Positions 33,501 to 43,962 of a stretch of 64,000 nucleotides of DNA are shown here, piece after piece. The notes beneath the pieces are model-generated. The model had not been told where the DNA came from. It saw only the letters and a list, made by a program, of their open reading frames with translations, and searched no databases. Made by a program: the position numbers and the translations under genes. Position 1 is the stretch's first letter, and the number at the start of each line of letters is the position of its first letter. The stretch comes from Lyophyllum atratum. Lineage: Eukaryota; Basidiomycota; Agaricomycetes; Agaricales; Lyophyllaceae. The stretch is from the NCBI GenBank assembly GCA_014905825.1, contig JACGCN010000038.1, forward strand, positions 186,001 to 250,000. Reading direction: 5' to 3'.

Positions 33501-34165
33501 CGAAGGATCAAATTGTCCGCGGCCAGCGCATGCTAACGCGCAGCCTCGCCCTCATTGCGAAGGTGCAGTCTCGGATCATCGTCGGGGCTGAGAAGTATCG
33601 GGAGGTTCGGAAAGCCCTTGTCGCACTCGCTTCAAAGCTGCTGAAGACCGGCTGGGAGAGCGAGCTTCAGGTGCTGACAGACGAAGATCTGCGTGGTCTG
33701 ACGTCCGCCGAGACCGACCGATCAGAGGGCCGCCATACACTGTCATGGATCTGGCAGGTTGGTTCGCCCGCCATGGAAGGGGAAGGCAAGCAAGAAGGTC
33801 TGTATCTATAGCAGTGTTCTCGTGCTGTTGCTGACACTTTCTTAGCCCTTCGTATTGAATGGTGCAAGACTCGGGCTCGGGCTCATCGCTGGCAGGAGGA
33901 GTGCCTTCTCCTCGAAGAGGAAATGCGCCGGGTGATCGCCTTCTTCACCTACCAAGAGGCTCAATGGAACCAGAGGGCCGTTGAGTCAACGGCGGTTGTC
34001 GATCCCCAGACCGCGTGCGGGATACATGCATATGCTTTTCGCCAAGCGGCTATGCGTCGGCTTTTGATCACGGCTTGCCAGAAAGCTTGGGAGGGCATCG
34101 GACTGGAGTTATGTACAGGCATCGGGGCCCCAAATGGTGATAAGTACCGTATTGAATGTCATTAG
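30598..34165 (+). CDS. KDZ transposase with CxC2 cysteine cluster
   Basis: About ten exons, roughly 1,000 aa, no internal stop. ATG 30598 gives MANKRRRPRLDID. Around residue 130-185 comes the CxC2 cluster: LHCAKCFNPELPP, then YQCTDCATGLLYCGSCLVQ and HxxxxFHHVQ, a zinc-binding region typical of KDZ partners. Next: FFAKTCLKDLGLRLQLGHP, LFPATTIYPKTAATFQVL, VLCPACPQPGINLPPGW. The RNase H-fold core follows: WLYSLFIGIDANFRLKRLNV (first Asp), YVNMDYFFLSSL, VVVSYDIACQWARNL (second Asp), IPKFHLPGHQPPC, TDGEAPERGWAAIN (acidic third position). Splicing fits good GT-AG borders. The C-terminus is helical and ends KYRIECH at 34165. All expected catalytic residues are present, so it may be active. Class: KDZ (Iyer and colleagues' description of the family). 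Confidence 0.93.
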
Positions 34166-34528
34166 AATTAGCATTGTTTTCGGGAGATATTTTGTGCAAT
34201 AACAACATATACATGTTTTCTCTGTCCAGTTATCTAACGACGACAGCCGTGGTAATAACATTCGGAAGAACTGGTGACACCAGCACGCAGGTGTCGCACG
34301 TGGATTGATGAGCCGACTGGGCCCACTTGATCGTTCATCAACACTGTGAGCCGTGAGGGGGACCAGGCGAGCGTAGCCGACGACCCCTCGTCTGATGCAG
34401 TAGGTTTGGCTGGGGCCGTGACCAGAGGCAGTTTATATATTACAGGCCCCTCTAACTAGAGCGCTGAATGTATCACGGCTTTGCGCTAAGTACCGTGGGT
34501 TTATATATCAACCTGCCAATGTCTGGTG
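34166..34528. other. KDZ right terminal non-coding region
   Basis: About 360 bp from the transposase stop to the right end of the element; ends GATATATAAACCC-like on the minus strand, the inverted-repeat motif. No gene. Confidence 0.6.
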
Positions 34529-34535
34529 GTATCGC
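34529..34535. repeat. KDZ target-site duplication, right
   Basis: GTATCGC, matching 21520-21526. Confidence 0.85.
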
Positions 34536-37500
34536 TCGAGGACTCGCTTCAGGTACTCGTATTGAGACATCGTGAGGATGCCACGGTCCCTGTCGCGATC
34601 AACGTGTATGCCCAGAATGAACTTGACGGCACCTAAGTCTTTAAGGTCGTACTTCTCCCCAAGCTCCTTGATGGCTAGCGCTGCGCCCCCCGTAGTCGTG
34701 GATATCCCATTCACATCGTCTGTGTATAGGCTCAGGATCGTCCTCTCGTTCCCAACCTTCTTCCACCGAACTGACTGATCTGCCCTCGACCTCGTGTACC
34801 CTAACCTGCTCGTCTCCTCGTTCAGCGCCTTCCACCAGTTGTAAGCCCCATCCATCGTCCCATATATTGCCTTGTCCACCAATGCCACCAACTCCTTCTC
34901 GTCATCCACCTTCTCGTCATCTATTAACCTCTCTCCTTTCGCCGGTAGCATCTCGTATACCTCGCTAGGCTTAAGCGCGTATCCTTCGGGTTGTTCCATG
35001 AGGATCGGGACTTGGTTCGGTGCGTTTAGGTATGCGCTGGTGTAGTCTATCTGCCACATCTCCATGTCCAGTGCGGTGCCGACAGCGAGGTTTATTCGGA
35101 GGGATTCATAGCGCACGACTGACGCGTAGCTAGCAAAGAAGTCGACGCCGGGGATTTGTGTGAAGCCTTTGGCGACTAGGCGCGCCTTTCTGCCGACGAT
35201 CTTGCCATGTTCATCGTATTTGTTAGCGAATACCCAGCGATTTTTCATCGTCCTAGCACCCTTGGGTCTCTCCACCAATGTCCACACCTTCCGCTCATGC
35301 ATCTTTCCAATCTCCTTGTCCATCGGTTCCTTCCACAGATCGGGTCGGGTCATCGCTTCGGAATACGACTTCGGGAACCAATGATAGTCCGCGGCTGCAT
35401 CTGCGTATCCCGGTGTCGTGAATAGTGCCGTGTTGGTAGATTTAGTATTGTCGCGAGCCCAGTCAAGTCCTTTCTCCGCGCCTTCCTCGATGCGAGATTC
35501 AGTGTCTGCAGCATTGGTAGCTGCTGTTGATGGGTTACGAATTCGTTCTGAGCGACGTGGTATGACGACAGCGGGGGCAGGTACAGGAGCGGGAGGATTC
35601 AGTGCGGTGGGAGGAGTGGGAGCTGGGGCAGTAGGAGCTGTGGGCGTCGGTTCATCCACTGGTAAGAAGTCATCGAGTGTTTCCCCCTCAGTGGATGGAC
35701 CTGCGAGGGAGGTAATTGTGCGGTGAGCAGCGCCTTCTTCAAAGATGACGTCCCGGGACCTAAAGATAGCACCCGTCGATCGATCGAGGACTTTGTAATC
35801 GCCTCGACCAAAATAGCCGATCAGGGCACATTTGATGGACCTGGCATCGAGTTTGCTCCCGCCCTTCTCCTTTGGGATCTTGGCGTATGCGATGCACCCA
35901 AAGGGGCGTAGGTGGGCGATATCTGGTTTCTGCCCTGTTCGCACCTCAAACATCGTCTTCCCAGGGTGTCTAGAGCTCGGGATGAAGTCCATGAGGTACA
36001 CCGCCGTCGCCATCGCTTCCCCCCAGTATTTGGAAGCAAGACCCGATTCAATCATCATGCTGCGACCACGATCTAAGACGGTTCGGTTGGCGCGTTCGAC
36101 GACACCGTTCGCTGAAGAGGAGTAGGGAGCAGTGGTCTCGTGGATGATGCCGAATTTCTGGCAGTAAGCCTTCCATTTGCTGTTCACAAATTCGGGCCCC
36201 TCATCCGTGCGGATATAGAGCAACTTCAGGCCAGTTTGACGCTCGGACTTCACGTGGTACGTCTCCAACACCTCAACTGTGGTTTCCATTTCCTTATTGG
36301 CTAGGAAATACCCCTCTACTCCGCCGCCACCCTGGTCCACCGCCAACATCATGTAAACTTTCCCCCCCGTCGTCTGCACTCGTGCCGGTCCCCACAGGTC
36401 GAAGCACACTCGTTCATTCAGGCGCGACTCTGGAACGACGATGTCATCAAAAGGCCGTCGCGCATGCTTCCCCAAGATGCAATCCTCGCACCTTCCGGCT
36501 GTGTTCTTTTTGGTTACGTCGAGGCCGACACACATGTCCTTTGACACCATCTCGCGCAGGGTGCTCTCCCCTACGTGACCAAGACGACGATGCCAGGTTT
36601 CCAGATCAGTCGGACGGGTAAGGGATCGAGCGGACATGGCGACCGGGGACTGGATGAACTCGATACGGTACATGGTCGAGTTATGTGCTTCGCCGCGCAT
36701 GAAGGGTTTCCCTTCCCGGGTATAGAAGGTGGCGCATCCCCCGCCGAAGAGCGTGTAGCATCCCTTCTGATCGAGACACCCGATGGAGATTAGATTGTGG
36801 GTGAGGTTGGGGGCATGCATTGCATTGTCGAAGGTGAGCTCTATCTTCTTCCCCTCATATACCACCACTTTCCGCACCCGTCCCATGCCCTGGATATCAA
36901 ACTCCCCGCCATCTGCAGTCGACCCTGCTTTATCCTCCTTAGGAACGGGGCCATATGTCTCGAAATCTCCGCGGTCCACGAAGAAATGCTTGCTAGCCGC
37001 CGAATCGGCATAGCTGATAACAGGTGCGTTACGCTCGATGTTAGCGACGCTCAACGCCGAGAACGCCAGACGCTCGTCGAACGCTTCAGCGTTATTGGCA
37101 CCAACGACAGCGGAGTGTACGACGGGAGGTACGGGTGGTACGGCGGGCGCAGTGGTAGCCGAATTCGCCGTGGGGTTCGTGCTCAAGCTCTTGCTCCCCT
37201 TCCACCAATCTGGAAACTGACCCTCCATCCCCCCACCAGTTCGAAAACATTTCGAGCCGAGGTGGCCCTGCCTGCCGCAATTATCACACTTCTGGTCAGG
37301 ATTCTTCAGAGTGCGCTTCCCTCCGTTTTGCGTAAATAGGGCGTGCGTCGACTGGGCTGGAGAGATTGCTGCGGCGGTATTGTCGTCGAGCATGGCGTGG
37401 GTAGTAAGGGCGGTGATGACCTCGATGGACGTCTTCACGTTGAGTAACGAGCTGATGACGACCTTCCACTCGGTGGTCTTGGGCATGGACTTCAGGATAA

Positions 37501-38137
37501 TGGTACGGAACTTCCTATCATCAATGTTCGCCCCCTGATCATTCGCCTTCTTCCACGCCGTCCGGAGAGCCTCGAAGTGCTTTTCGATAGGCGAGCCCGC
37601 AACGTACTTCACAGCGCTCAGCGCCTCCTCGGCATTTATCATACCGAGGTCGGATGTGGCGTCGTGTAGGGAGGTAAGCGAGGCCCAGGTTTCCTGAGCA
37701 GTACCGTCGAGCTTGACACCTTGTCCCACAGGGTTAACGACGTTTAGGGAGATCATGGACTGGGTGAAGGCGTCGCACTGGTCCCACTCATCGGTCGTGG
37801 GGAAAGTCGAGCCCCAGTAAGTAGTCGGGACTTCCTTGGCGCTGGGAGACGGCGAGGGTTTTTTAATTGTACCATCTAAGTACCCCAAGAGACTACGGCC
37901 CTTGACGGCGGAGCGAATAGTGGTGCTAAATGCGATCCAGTTGGACCCATTAAATTTCTCCTCTGTCGGGAGAAGGAAGAGGGGAGGGTTCGATGACATA
38001 GGATTTATGGGTTCGGGTTCGGTTTCGGGGGTTTCGGGTTCGGTTTCAGACTGAATGTCAGGATTTTCGGTGTGAGGTATTTCGGGGTCGGTTTCAGATA
38101 GGAATATATCGAGGTCTGGTTCGGGTTCAGATAGCAT
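34529..38137 (-). pseudogene. Copia gag-pol, 5' part (gag, protease, integrase, RT)
   Basis: One open frame of 1,203 copia codons from ATG 38137. Order: acidic start with ETEP/ESE repeats; gag (TEEKFNGSNWIAFSTTIRSA); CCHC zinc knuckle CDNCGRQGHLGSKC near residue 290; protease with YADSAASKHFF (DSA rather than the usual DSG); integrase zinc motif WHRRLGHVGE ... CEDCILGKHARRPF; integrase core VCFDLWGP, YIRTDEGPEFVN, SSANGVVERANR; then a Pro/Thr-rich linker; RT with MKNRWVFANKYDEHG, IDYTSAYLNAPNQ and LYTDDVNGIS (YTDD in place of YVDD). At LERY the frame meets the KDZ insertion; ten KDZ-derived bases-worth of codons then lead to a stop at 34508. Product therefore lacks the RT end and RNase H. Confidence 0.95.
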
Positions 38138-38190
38138 TCAACGGTTCAGTGAGCCGTGTCCAAAAAAAAAACTGAGTTAACGTTGCGCAA

Positions 38191-38204
38191 CGGGGCCCAT
38201 AACC
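38191..38204 (-). other. Primer-binding site, half-tRNA type
   Basis: Directly next to the 5' LTR the minus strand reads GGTTATGGGCCCCG. Its complement CGGGGCCCATAACC resembles the anticodon stem-loop of initiator tRNA-Met (CAT anticodon), not a tRNA 3' end. This is the arrangement known for Drosophila copia, where a 5' half of initiator tRNA primes reverse transcription. Confidence 0.75.
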
Positions 38205-38536
38205 TGTTGTAAGATAAGCTCAGTCGTTGTATATGGATCGACTACCACAGTAGTCGTACCTGTTGTAAGATAAGCTATAACGACGTTAATAAGGGATAAA
38301 CTAGAAGTAAGTAAGCGGCATACCTCAGTCGTTGTATATGGATCGACTGAGGTATGCCTTTCGTCCGTGAGCCTGTCAACCCTCCCGCTCGCGTGGTACT
38401 GTACAGTACCAATTTGCCTCCGTCTCCTCCCAGTCCCCCCGTCCTATTCTCCCAGTACCTCCTTTCCTAATCGGGGTTGTCGGTCATGTGATGACGGCGC
38501 GTCAATACGAGATACGCGAGTCACCTCGTTCCAACA
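38205..38536 (-). repeat. Copia 5' LTR
   Basis: 332 bp, no difference seen from the LTR at 20385-20716 in a base-by-base reading of the printed lines. It abuts the target duplication ATTCC and the F-box gene start at 38545. Confidence 0.95.
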
Positions 38537-38544
38537 ATTCCACC

Positions 38545-39770
38545 ATGGGGCAATACTTTGAGTTTATCAACCTCGATAATCCCTTCCCGGTCCGCACATC
38601 AGTGGGCGGGAAGTTTGGAGAGTTCTTCTGGGATATCAGTGACATGACAGACAGAGAGGTTATGCAGGCCCTATGGCAACCGGAAGAAAGCCACAAATTT
38701 AGAGTTGTCACCATCGAGCCATACAGTCAGCTCAAACGGCCTGAAAAGCGTCTTGACATTCTCGACAGATACACGGTATTCCCTGAAGAGTAAGTCTAGT
38801 TCATTTGGACCCTTCCCTCGATTACTATTGCGCGAATCTTGCCTTATATTCATCGTACAGATCCCTCGCAAACGCGACTCTCCCAATCGAGCTCGTTAGC
38901 ATGATCCTCGAGGAAGTTGAAGACCTCGCGGACATTGTATGCTTCGTGCTTACCTGCCAACGATACTTTGAGATTGGTCGACCTATTCTCGAGGCGCGTT
39001 CCGAGGAGATCCTCACTTATTCATGGGCTGGCAATCGCCTCATTTGCGCTGGTGACTACGCAATGATCGACGATCTCCCCGAGGGCATGCTTACCGAGTA
39101 CGAAAAGAAACTTCTTGATGAGAAATTCGGGACCGACAACACAGATGATGTTTGGGAGCAGTTGAGCTTCGTCCAAAGCCTTCAACCTGACTGGCATCTA
39201 AACCAGAAGAGGACCACCCTCCACACGAGACATGTCAAAACGCTTTTTCACCATTTCATGGACTTGCGGATGCCCTATCGCGCCAGCAAAAACGTTCCCC
39301 CACGAATGGCGTTGGCCGGGACGCGTGATTTCGCTGTGCTGACAGAGCTGACGGTTGAAGACACCCCGCGGGGTCTCCCTTACGGCCTTTCCCAGACGTA
39401 TGAATCCTACGTCCTGCGCAATCTCACCACCAAGGAATATATTCGTGGTGCTGCCGTCCATGAAGCCTGGAACACCCCTGATATGCCGTACCTGCGAGCC
39501 CTCCGCTTCATGCATCTCCTGGTCCTCAGAATCACCTGGTCCCACGATTCGAGCTTGACCATAGCATATGAGGGTCCGATCCAGGTTCATCGTGGGGTAT
39601 GGGCTGGCCATCGCTTCGATTTCTGCGATATCAAAACTGTTGAAGATGGCCAAGGGACGATGGGTGATTGGAATGATGTGAGTAAGGTCGTGATAGACGA
39701 GTTGGTGGCAGTATTTGAAGAGGAGGCGGATGATCTGAATGAACGATCGTCCGACTGGGACTGGGACTGA
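38545..39770 (+). CDS. F-box-like protein of the MGQYFEFIN family
   Basis: Two exons: MGQYFEFINLDNPFPVRTSV, GGKFGEFFWDISD ... DRYTVFPEE joined by GA|GTAAGT to CAG|ATCC to SLANATLPIELVSMILEEVE, DLADIVCFVLTCQRYFEIGR. The LPxELVxxILxxVxDxxDxxxxxLTCxR pattern is an F-box-like segment, the usual SCF ubiquitin-ligase adaptor part. The remainder (about 270 aa) has no catalytic domain; the tail is acidic. Total about 390 aa, ending NERSSDWDWD at 39770. This architecture (MGQY start, FGEFF, then F-box-like) is a lineage-expanded basidiomycete family. The copia 5' LTR ends 8 bp before the ATG, so the native promoter now lies 18 kb away left of 20380. Confidence 0.8.
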
Positions 39771-40050
39771 CCGTAGGCTACTAGTCACACCTTTTTTCCA
39801 TTACCGAGTTCTTCGTATCTGTGGATCAAGTGGTGTGGACAATCCCGGCCTTCAGCAGTGTCTGCCGTGATCCTTGGCGCCCCCTTGACGTTCATCAGGA
39901 CCTGTTAAGTAGAAAGGCTAGAAATGGCCCATGAATTTCAAACACAAGGAGGTCCATTACTGGTAGTCTAGTCCAATATACTTAATACATGAAAAGGAAC
40001 GTGTAACATAGTGGATCCGCCCGTCATCTTCAAAGACATTTAAAATCCCT

Positions 40051-41604
40051 TCAGACCCAAACCTGATCCTCCCGAGGCACCGTGTTCCCAGTACGCAGGG
40101 CCAGCTCGATAAACTCATCCACATCAAAGTAGCTCACATGTCTCCTGCGGCACAGAACCCCTTCCCCAGCAATGTCCTCCTCCCGCCATGCCCTGGGCAT
40201 ACTGAAGGACATGCGATCTAGCTTTCCGTAGACATTGATGCCCTCTTCACGACACTGGAGGAATGACTGGATAAGAGGAAGGCTGAATGCCTGGATATCC
40301 AGATGACGGAGGGCAGGGAGGGGCCGCTTAGGGTGCTCCTCGGTGAGCGGGATGTAATTGAGGCAGTTCAGTGGCGTGAAGGTAGGATAAATCAGGGTGA
40401 GATTTTCAAGCTTTGTCATCGCTGCGAAGAAATTGAAGGGCAGCGCTTTGATGTCCAGGTCCTTAGCGTTCGCAATCTTTTCTATGTGGCGGACATCATC
40501 AAAGCGGTCGGGAGCGAAATGGAGGTGGGAGATGACGAGTTTGCGGAGGTTGGCCAGGGGGAAGTAGTTGACGAGCGCGGCGATGAGGAGGAATGACGTA
40601 TCCTCGTAAGCATCATCGAAGGCCTGCGGGAAGTGCATGTCGCGTTCAAGGTCGGTGATAGAGAGTAGGGCGAGCTTCGGGACACGCATCGCTCCAACCA
40701 AAGGGACGGCGTCGGCAGGATTGAGGAACCCAAGTGTTAGGGATACTAGGTTGGGCAGTTCGAAGGGTGCGATATAACCTTCTGGCTCCACAAGGTCGAG
40801 CGCGAGCTCTTTCAAGGAGTGCGCATTTGCGAGGAGCACGTTACGAAGGATCGACAAACCAGGGCGTTGCGATACAGGCACCGGGCTCAAGCTCAGGACT
40901 GTGAGGTTTGTGGGCGCAAACCGTCCGAAAGGGATGCATGTTCCAAAAAGCACGAGAACCTGTAGTCTTGGGTAGAAGTCCACTCCGGTCGTTGGGTTCG
41001 CCTGCTGCTCGTCCAACCCGCCTACCATCCCCATTTCCTCATCGTCTACCATTGTGACCCATGATTCAAGGTAGGGCATGGGAGCGAGGGGCAATCTTTC
41101 CTGGACGTCGCGCACGGAGGGTAGCTCATCTGCGACAAGGACGAAGCGTCGAATACGTCGGATATGTGCGCCTAGAACGACAGACAGGATCTTTGTGACG
41201 ACGCGGAAGGAGTTGGCGCGGAAGTGAAAGGGATGGTCCGGGTCCGACATGGAATTTGCCAGGTGGAATGTCCTGAGTGATATCGATATATCGACCGGGA
41301 GCTGTCTTGAGCGTTCTAGGAAGTGTGTAACACGAAGGATGCTGGCGAGGAACTTGTCCTGAGGTCGCGACAGTGTTTCCTGGATGCGTATCTTTGTCCA
41401 GAGGTAAGGGCTTTGACAGACAACTGACCGCCACTGAGATGTTACATGTGAAATCAGGCTGGGCATATCGGTGGCCGCATCGGCGTCAAATATGGCAGCC
41501 TCAAAAATCAAACATAGGACGTCCACGTTGAGCTGCTTGATGTGACAGAGCCGGGATGGGACTGCCACGGAGAACGTGAATTTTTCGAGGTTTGGTGCAG
41601 GCAT
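40051..41604 (-). CDS. F-box / leucine-rich-repeat-like protein
   Basis: Single-exon gene of 517 codons from ATG 41604. The N-terminal ~70 residues match the agaricomycete F-box-like pattern: LCHIKQLNVDVLCLIFEAAI, TSQWRSVVCQSPYLWTKIRI. The rest is a run of degenerate leucine-rich segments (LQVLVLFGTCIPFGRFAPTN, LTVLSLSPVPVSQRP, LVSLTLGFLNPADAVPLVG, LRKLVISHLHFAPDRF), as in proteins that present substrates to SCF ligases. It ends VPREDQVWV. It is intact and is the parent-like copy of the pseudogene at 19550-20240. Confidence 0.88.
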   Translation of the reverse strand: MPAPNLEKFTFSVAVPSRLCHIKQLNVDVLCLIFEAAIFDADAATDMPSLISHVTSQWRSVVCQSPYLWTKIRIQETLSRPQDKFLASILRVTHFLERSRQLPVDISISLRTFHLANSMSDPDHPFHFRANSFRVVTKILSVVLGAHIRRIRRFVLVADELPSVRDVQERLPLAPMPYLESWVTMVDDEEMGMVGGLDEQQANPTTGVDFYPRLQVLVLFGTCIPFGRFAPTNLTVLSLSPVPVSQRPGLSILRNVLLANAHSLKELALDLVEPEGYIAPFELPNLVSLTLGFLNPADAVPLVGAMRVPKLALLSITDLERDMHFPQAFDDAYEDTSFLLIAALVNYFPLANLRKLVISHLHFAPDRFDDVRHIEKIANAKDLDIKALPFNFFAAMTKLENLTLIYPTFTPLNCLNYIPLTEEHPKRPLPALRHLDIQAFSLPLIQSFLQCREEGINVYGKLDRMSFSMPRAWREEDIAGEGVLCRRRHVSYFDVDEFIELALRTGNTVPREDQVWV

Positions 41605-42525
41605 ATGTGTAACTCTAAGTGATGATGTTAATTATCTGTTTTAGAAATGCGTGCAGGCATGGAATGAGAACGCACCTCAGATAATATAGCAGGAGTGTAT
41701 AGCAATTGAAAGGTCGGACTGGGTAGTAACGCACGAGGACCTGGTACTTATAGGCCGCAGGTTGGCCAGAAACATGTTTGCCGATCGCGACTAGGCCAGG
41801 ACCTGGTAGCCAGTTGAAACCAGCATTGTCCAGGGAAAAATTCGATCGCTGTATCACACTTGCCAAATTCGTACGATCAAGACTCCGCGAGGACAATGGC
41901 TGTTCCTTCCGGATGCGAAGCCCATATATAGCAACGGGGGAGTAGTTGTGACCAAAGAAGAAGTCAATCGAGTCTCGCATTTAGGTTGACAGTTATGTCG
42001 CGAGGGCGTTTCGGCAGCGCACAGGACGTAATGTGCTCCATATTCAAGCCAGCAAATTCCTAACTGTCTTCCATTATGGTTTTTGAAGAGAAGCTATGCG
42101 TTCTGCAAAGTGGTTCTGGAGAAAAGCCATGGAGAAAAGTATCCGCAGAATCGAAGGGATAAATCATCAAATGGGCCAGGTATTGAATTGTGAATCGCGA
42201 AGGGGCCACTTTATCACGATGCATGTCGCCAATGGCCAGTACCCGAATGCGCATCTGATACCAAAGAGGACAATGGCTGCTGCCGGTATGGCTAGTCGAC
42301 TACCGCCACCAGGTACGCGACAAGCGAGCATTCCTTGCTTGAAGGGATTTATCCGAGTCGATGACGACTTCCTTCCCTGAGCAAACTATGACACCTATGA
42401 TTCGGCGTCAGGAAGGGGTTGTCTTGCGTCGGAGTCGAGCCGCGGGCCAACAGACCAAAAAGATAATTTAGCTCACAAAACTCGACATCAGCAAGGGGAA
42501 TGTATTGAGACCCAAGCTCAACATG
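41605..42525. other. Intergenic, no gene recognised
   Basis: About 920 bp. A 94-codon frame at 42096-42380 (+) and a 121-codon frame at 41615-41980 (-) have no recognisable features. Confidence 0.45.
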
Positions 42526-43542
42526 CTACATGCTCTCATCCAACCATTCGAAAAACGACGAGAGCCCGTCGTCTCCGACCTTTTCCGGGTCCGCCGTGGC
42601 CTTTTGTACTTTCGCCGAGGTCCCGATGAAGGAAATCTCTCCTCCTTCCCACTCTGCGAACTTGAACCCTCCACCAGCAGGGCCGTTGCAGTCCAAGCCT
42701 CCCATCTCTGACTTTTCGCCCTCTTCACCAAGACCCTCCACGCCGACACCTCCAGTTTGTGATGCCCGGCGTTTCTCAAGTTCGCGCTCCAGGACGGTCT
42801 TGACGCGGTTGATCGCGAGACTGTCGGCAGCAGCATCAGCTTGACTACCCGCGTTGAGGAGATCACGTTTGTGCGCGAGTATGACTAAGGATGGAAGGGT
42901 CTGAGAGGGAGGAAGTGAAGTGATGGCGTGCAGAATGTTGTGGAGGTGCCTATCTTGTGAATCAGAGAAAATAGCAATCGCAGTCTTCAGGATACGCACT
43001 CAGCAACCATTGCAGCATTACGAGACACCGTACTTGCATCGACCACGAAAACAATCGCCTTCGCGTCATCGAGGTATTCCCGGAACTGATCCCGGATTCG
43101 AGGGTGTCCCGGGATGTCAACGACGCGAATGTTCTTCTTGCTTGGTAGTTCAACGATGGAGGAGTTCGTCTGCAATGATGTGTGCGTTTGTAGTGCTTGC
43201 CCATATATGAGCTATAGAAGCAGTCAGTCAATGCACTTGTCCAGAGTGACACATCACGCACCGTGGATAGTATTGTCGTCTTTCCCCCATCCGGAGGGCC
43301 CAGTAGAAGCAGCGCATTCCCTCTTGCTTTTGATCTTCGTCTGCTGAAGACAGTGATGACTAGAAAGTTATGTTAGAGAGACACGCGATAGGCAAATGGA
43401 TATGCCACGAACGAGCAATGGATAGCAAGGCGACAGCGACTGATAGCAGCGCGATGTTCTGCGTACTCAGAAGTATAGTTGGAACAATTTGAGGGGCTTT
43501 CTGCCCGGTATTTGAGGATCCAGGAGAATTTGAATGTTCCAT
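42526..43542 (-). CDS. SRP102: Signal recognition particle receptor beta subunit
   Basis: ER membrane GTPase that anchors SRP receptor alpha. ATG 43542 gives MEHSNSPGSSNTGQ, then a membrane anchor near residues 20-45 (TQNIALLSVAVALLSIA). Further exons give the P-loop LLLLGPPDGGKTTILSTL, QTHTSLQTNSSIVELPSKKN, the G3 motif VVDIPGHPRIRDQF, and IVFVVDASTVSRNAAMVAE. The last exon reads HLHNILHAITSL, LVILAHKRDLL (G4-like NKxD equivalent AHKRD) and SFIGTSAKV, and ends FFEWLDESM. A Gly/Glu-rich insert lies before the final motif. Family features and length fit; upstream in-frame ATG at 43596 is possible but adds a His-rich stretch unlikely to be translated. Confidence 0.9.
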
Positions 43543-43962
43543 CGCGTTCAGGTGGTGGGGGTGATGGCGAAGGCGGGGTTCGTGTCTAGGTCCCACGCAC
43601 CATGATCTTAGACATCCATGTCATTTATCTACAAATTTTGCACTGAAAGGTTACTCTGCCCTTCTTACGCTCACCGGAGGCCTTAGGTATCATTGTGCAC
43701 CCCGCCCACCTATCCGATCGAGAGACGAGTCCTTTTAGACTATTCATTCGGAATTATTGTGTCGCCAGAATAGCCATTTCATCGCTCTGCGTACCTGATG
43801 TATGGGGGTGCTGGAGAACCTTGACTATGGCTAAGGTAGAAGCGATACTGCCAGTTTCATTTAAAATTATCAAGTCAATTACGAGTAATACTAAGTAGTA
43901 TATAGTTGTACACATTCTGGAAGTCCTCTTTCTTCGGTTCAAATATATCCAAGAGACTAGAG
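43543..43962. other. Intergenic, no gene seen
   Basis: About 420 bp between two minus-strand genes; no supported frames. Confidence 0.45.

Larger units (their letters stand above)
21527..34528 (+). mobile_element. 13.0 kb KDZ DNA transposon with accessory genes
   Basis: Inserted in the copia pol frame. Left end (plus strand) starts CAGGCTGTACCGTCGCTTTG; right end, read inward on the minus strand, starts CACCAGACATTGGCAGGTTG. With no gaps both ends carry TTGATRTATAAA at positions 18-29, so they form weak ~29-bp terminal inverted repeats in exact register, and GTATCGC flanks both sides. Genes inside: an interrupted DNA-binding-like gene (27088-21947, minus), a Cauli_VI protein, a basic-region protein, a second WFDR[WY]P protein and the transposase (30598-34165). 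KDZ elements (Kyakuja-Dileera-Zisupton) are known from basidiomycetes; the transposase assigns the class. Confidence 0.92.
20385..38536 (-). mobile_element. Ty1/copia LTR retrotransposon, split by a KDZ transposon
   Basis: Both 332-bp LTRs (20385-20716, 38205-38536) begin TGTTG and end CAACA and appear identical in a line-by-line reading. The whole is flanked by ATTCC at 20380-20384 and 38537-38541, a 5-bp target duplication. On the minus strand the order is 5' LTR, primer-binding site, one gag-pol frame from 38137, then an interruption at 34529/21519, the rest of pol to 20740, a purine tract and the 3' LTR. Without the insert (21527-34528 plus one 7-bp duplication) the frame is continuous at codon level, about 1,460 codons. 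Identical LTRs imply recent insertion; the KDZ insertion is later still. Confidence 0.95.

Noticed and set aside
21527..34528. A TET/JBP oxygenase gene inside the KDZ element
   Set aside because: Such genes are known KDZ companions, so I looked for the HxD...H oxygenase pattern in all frames; nothing fitted.
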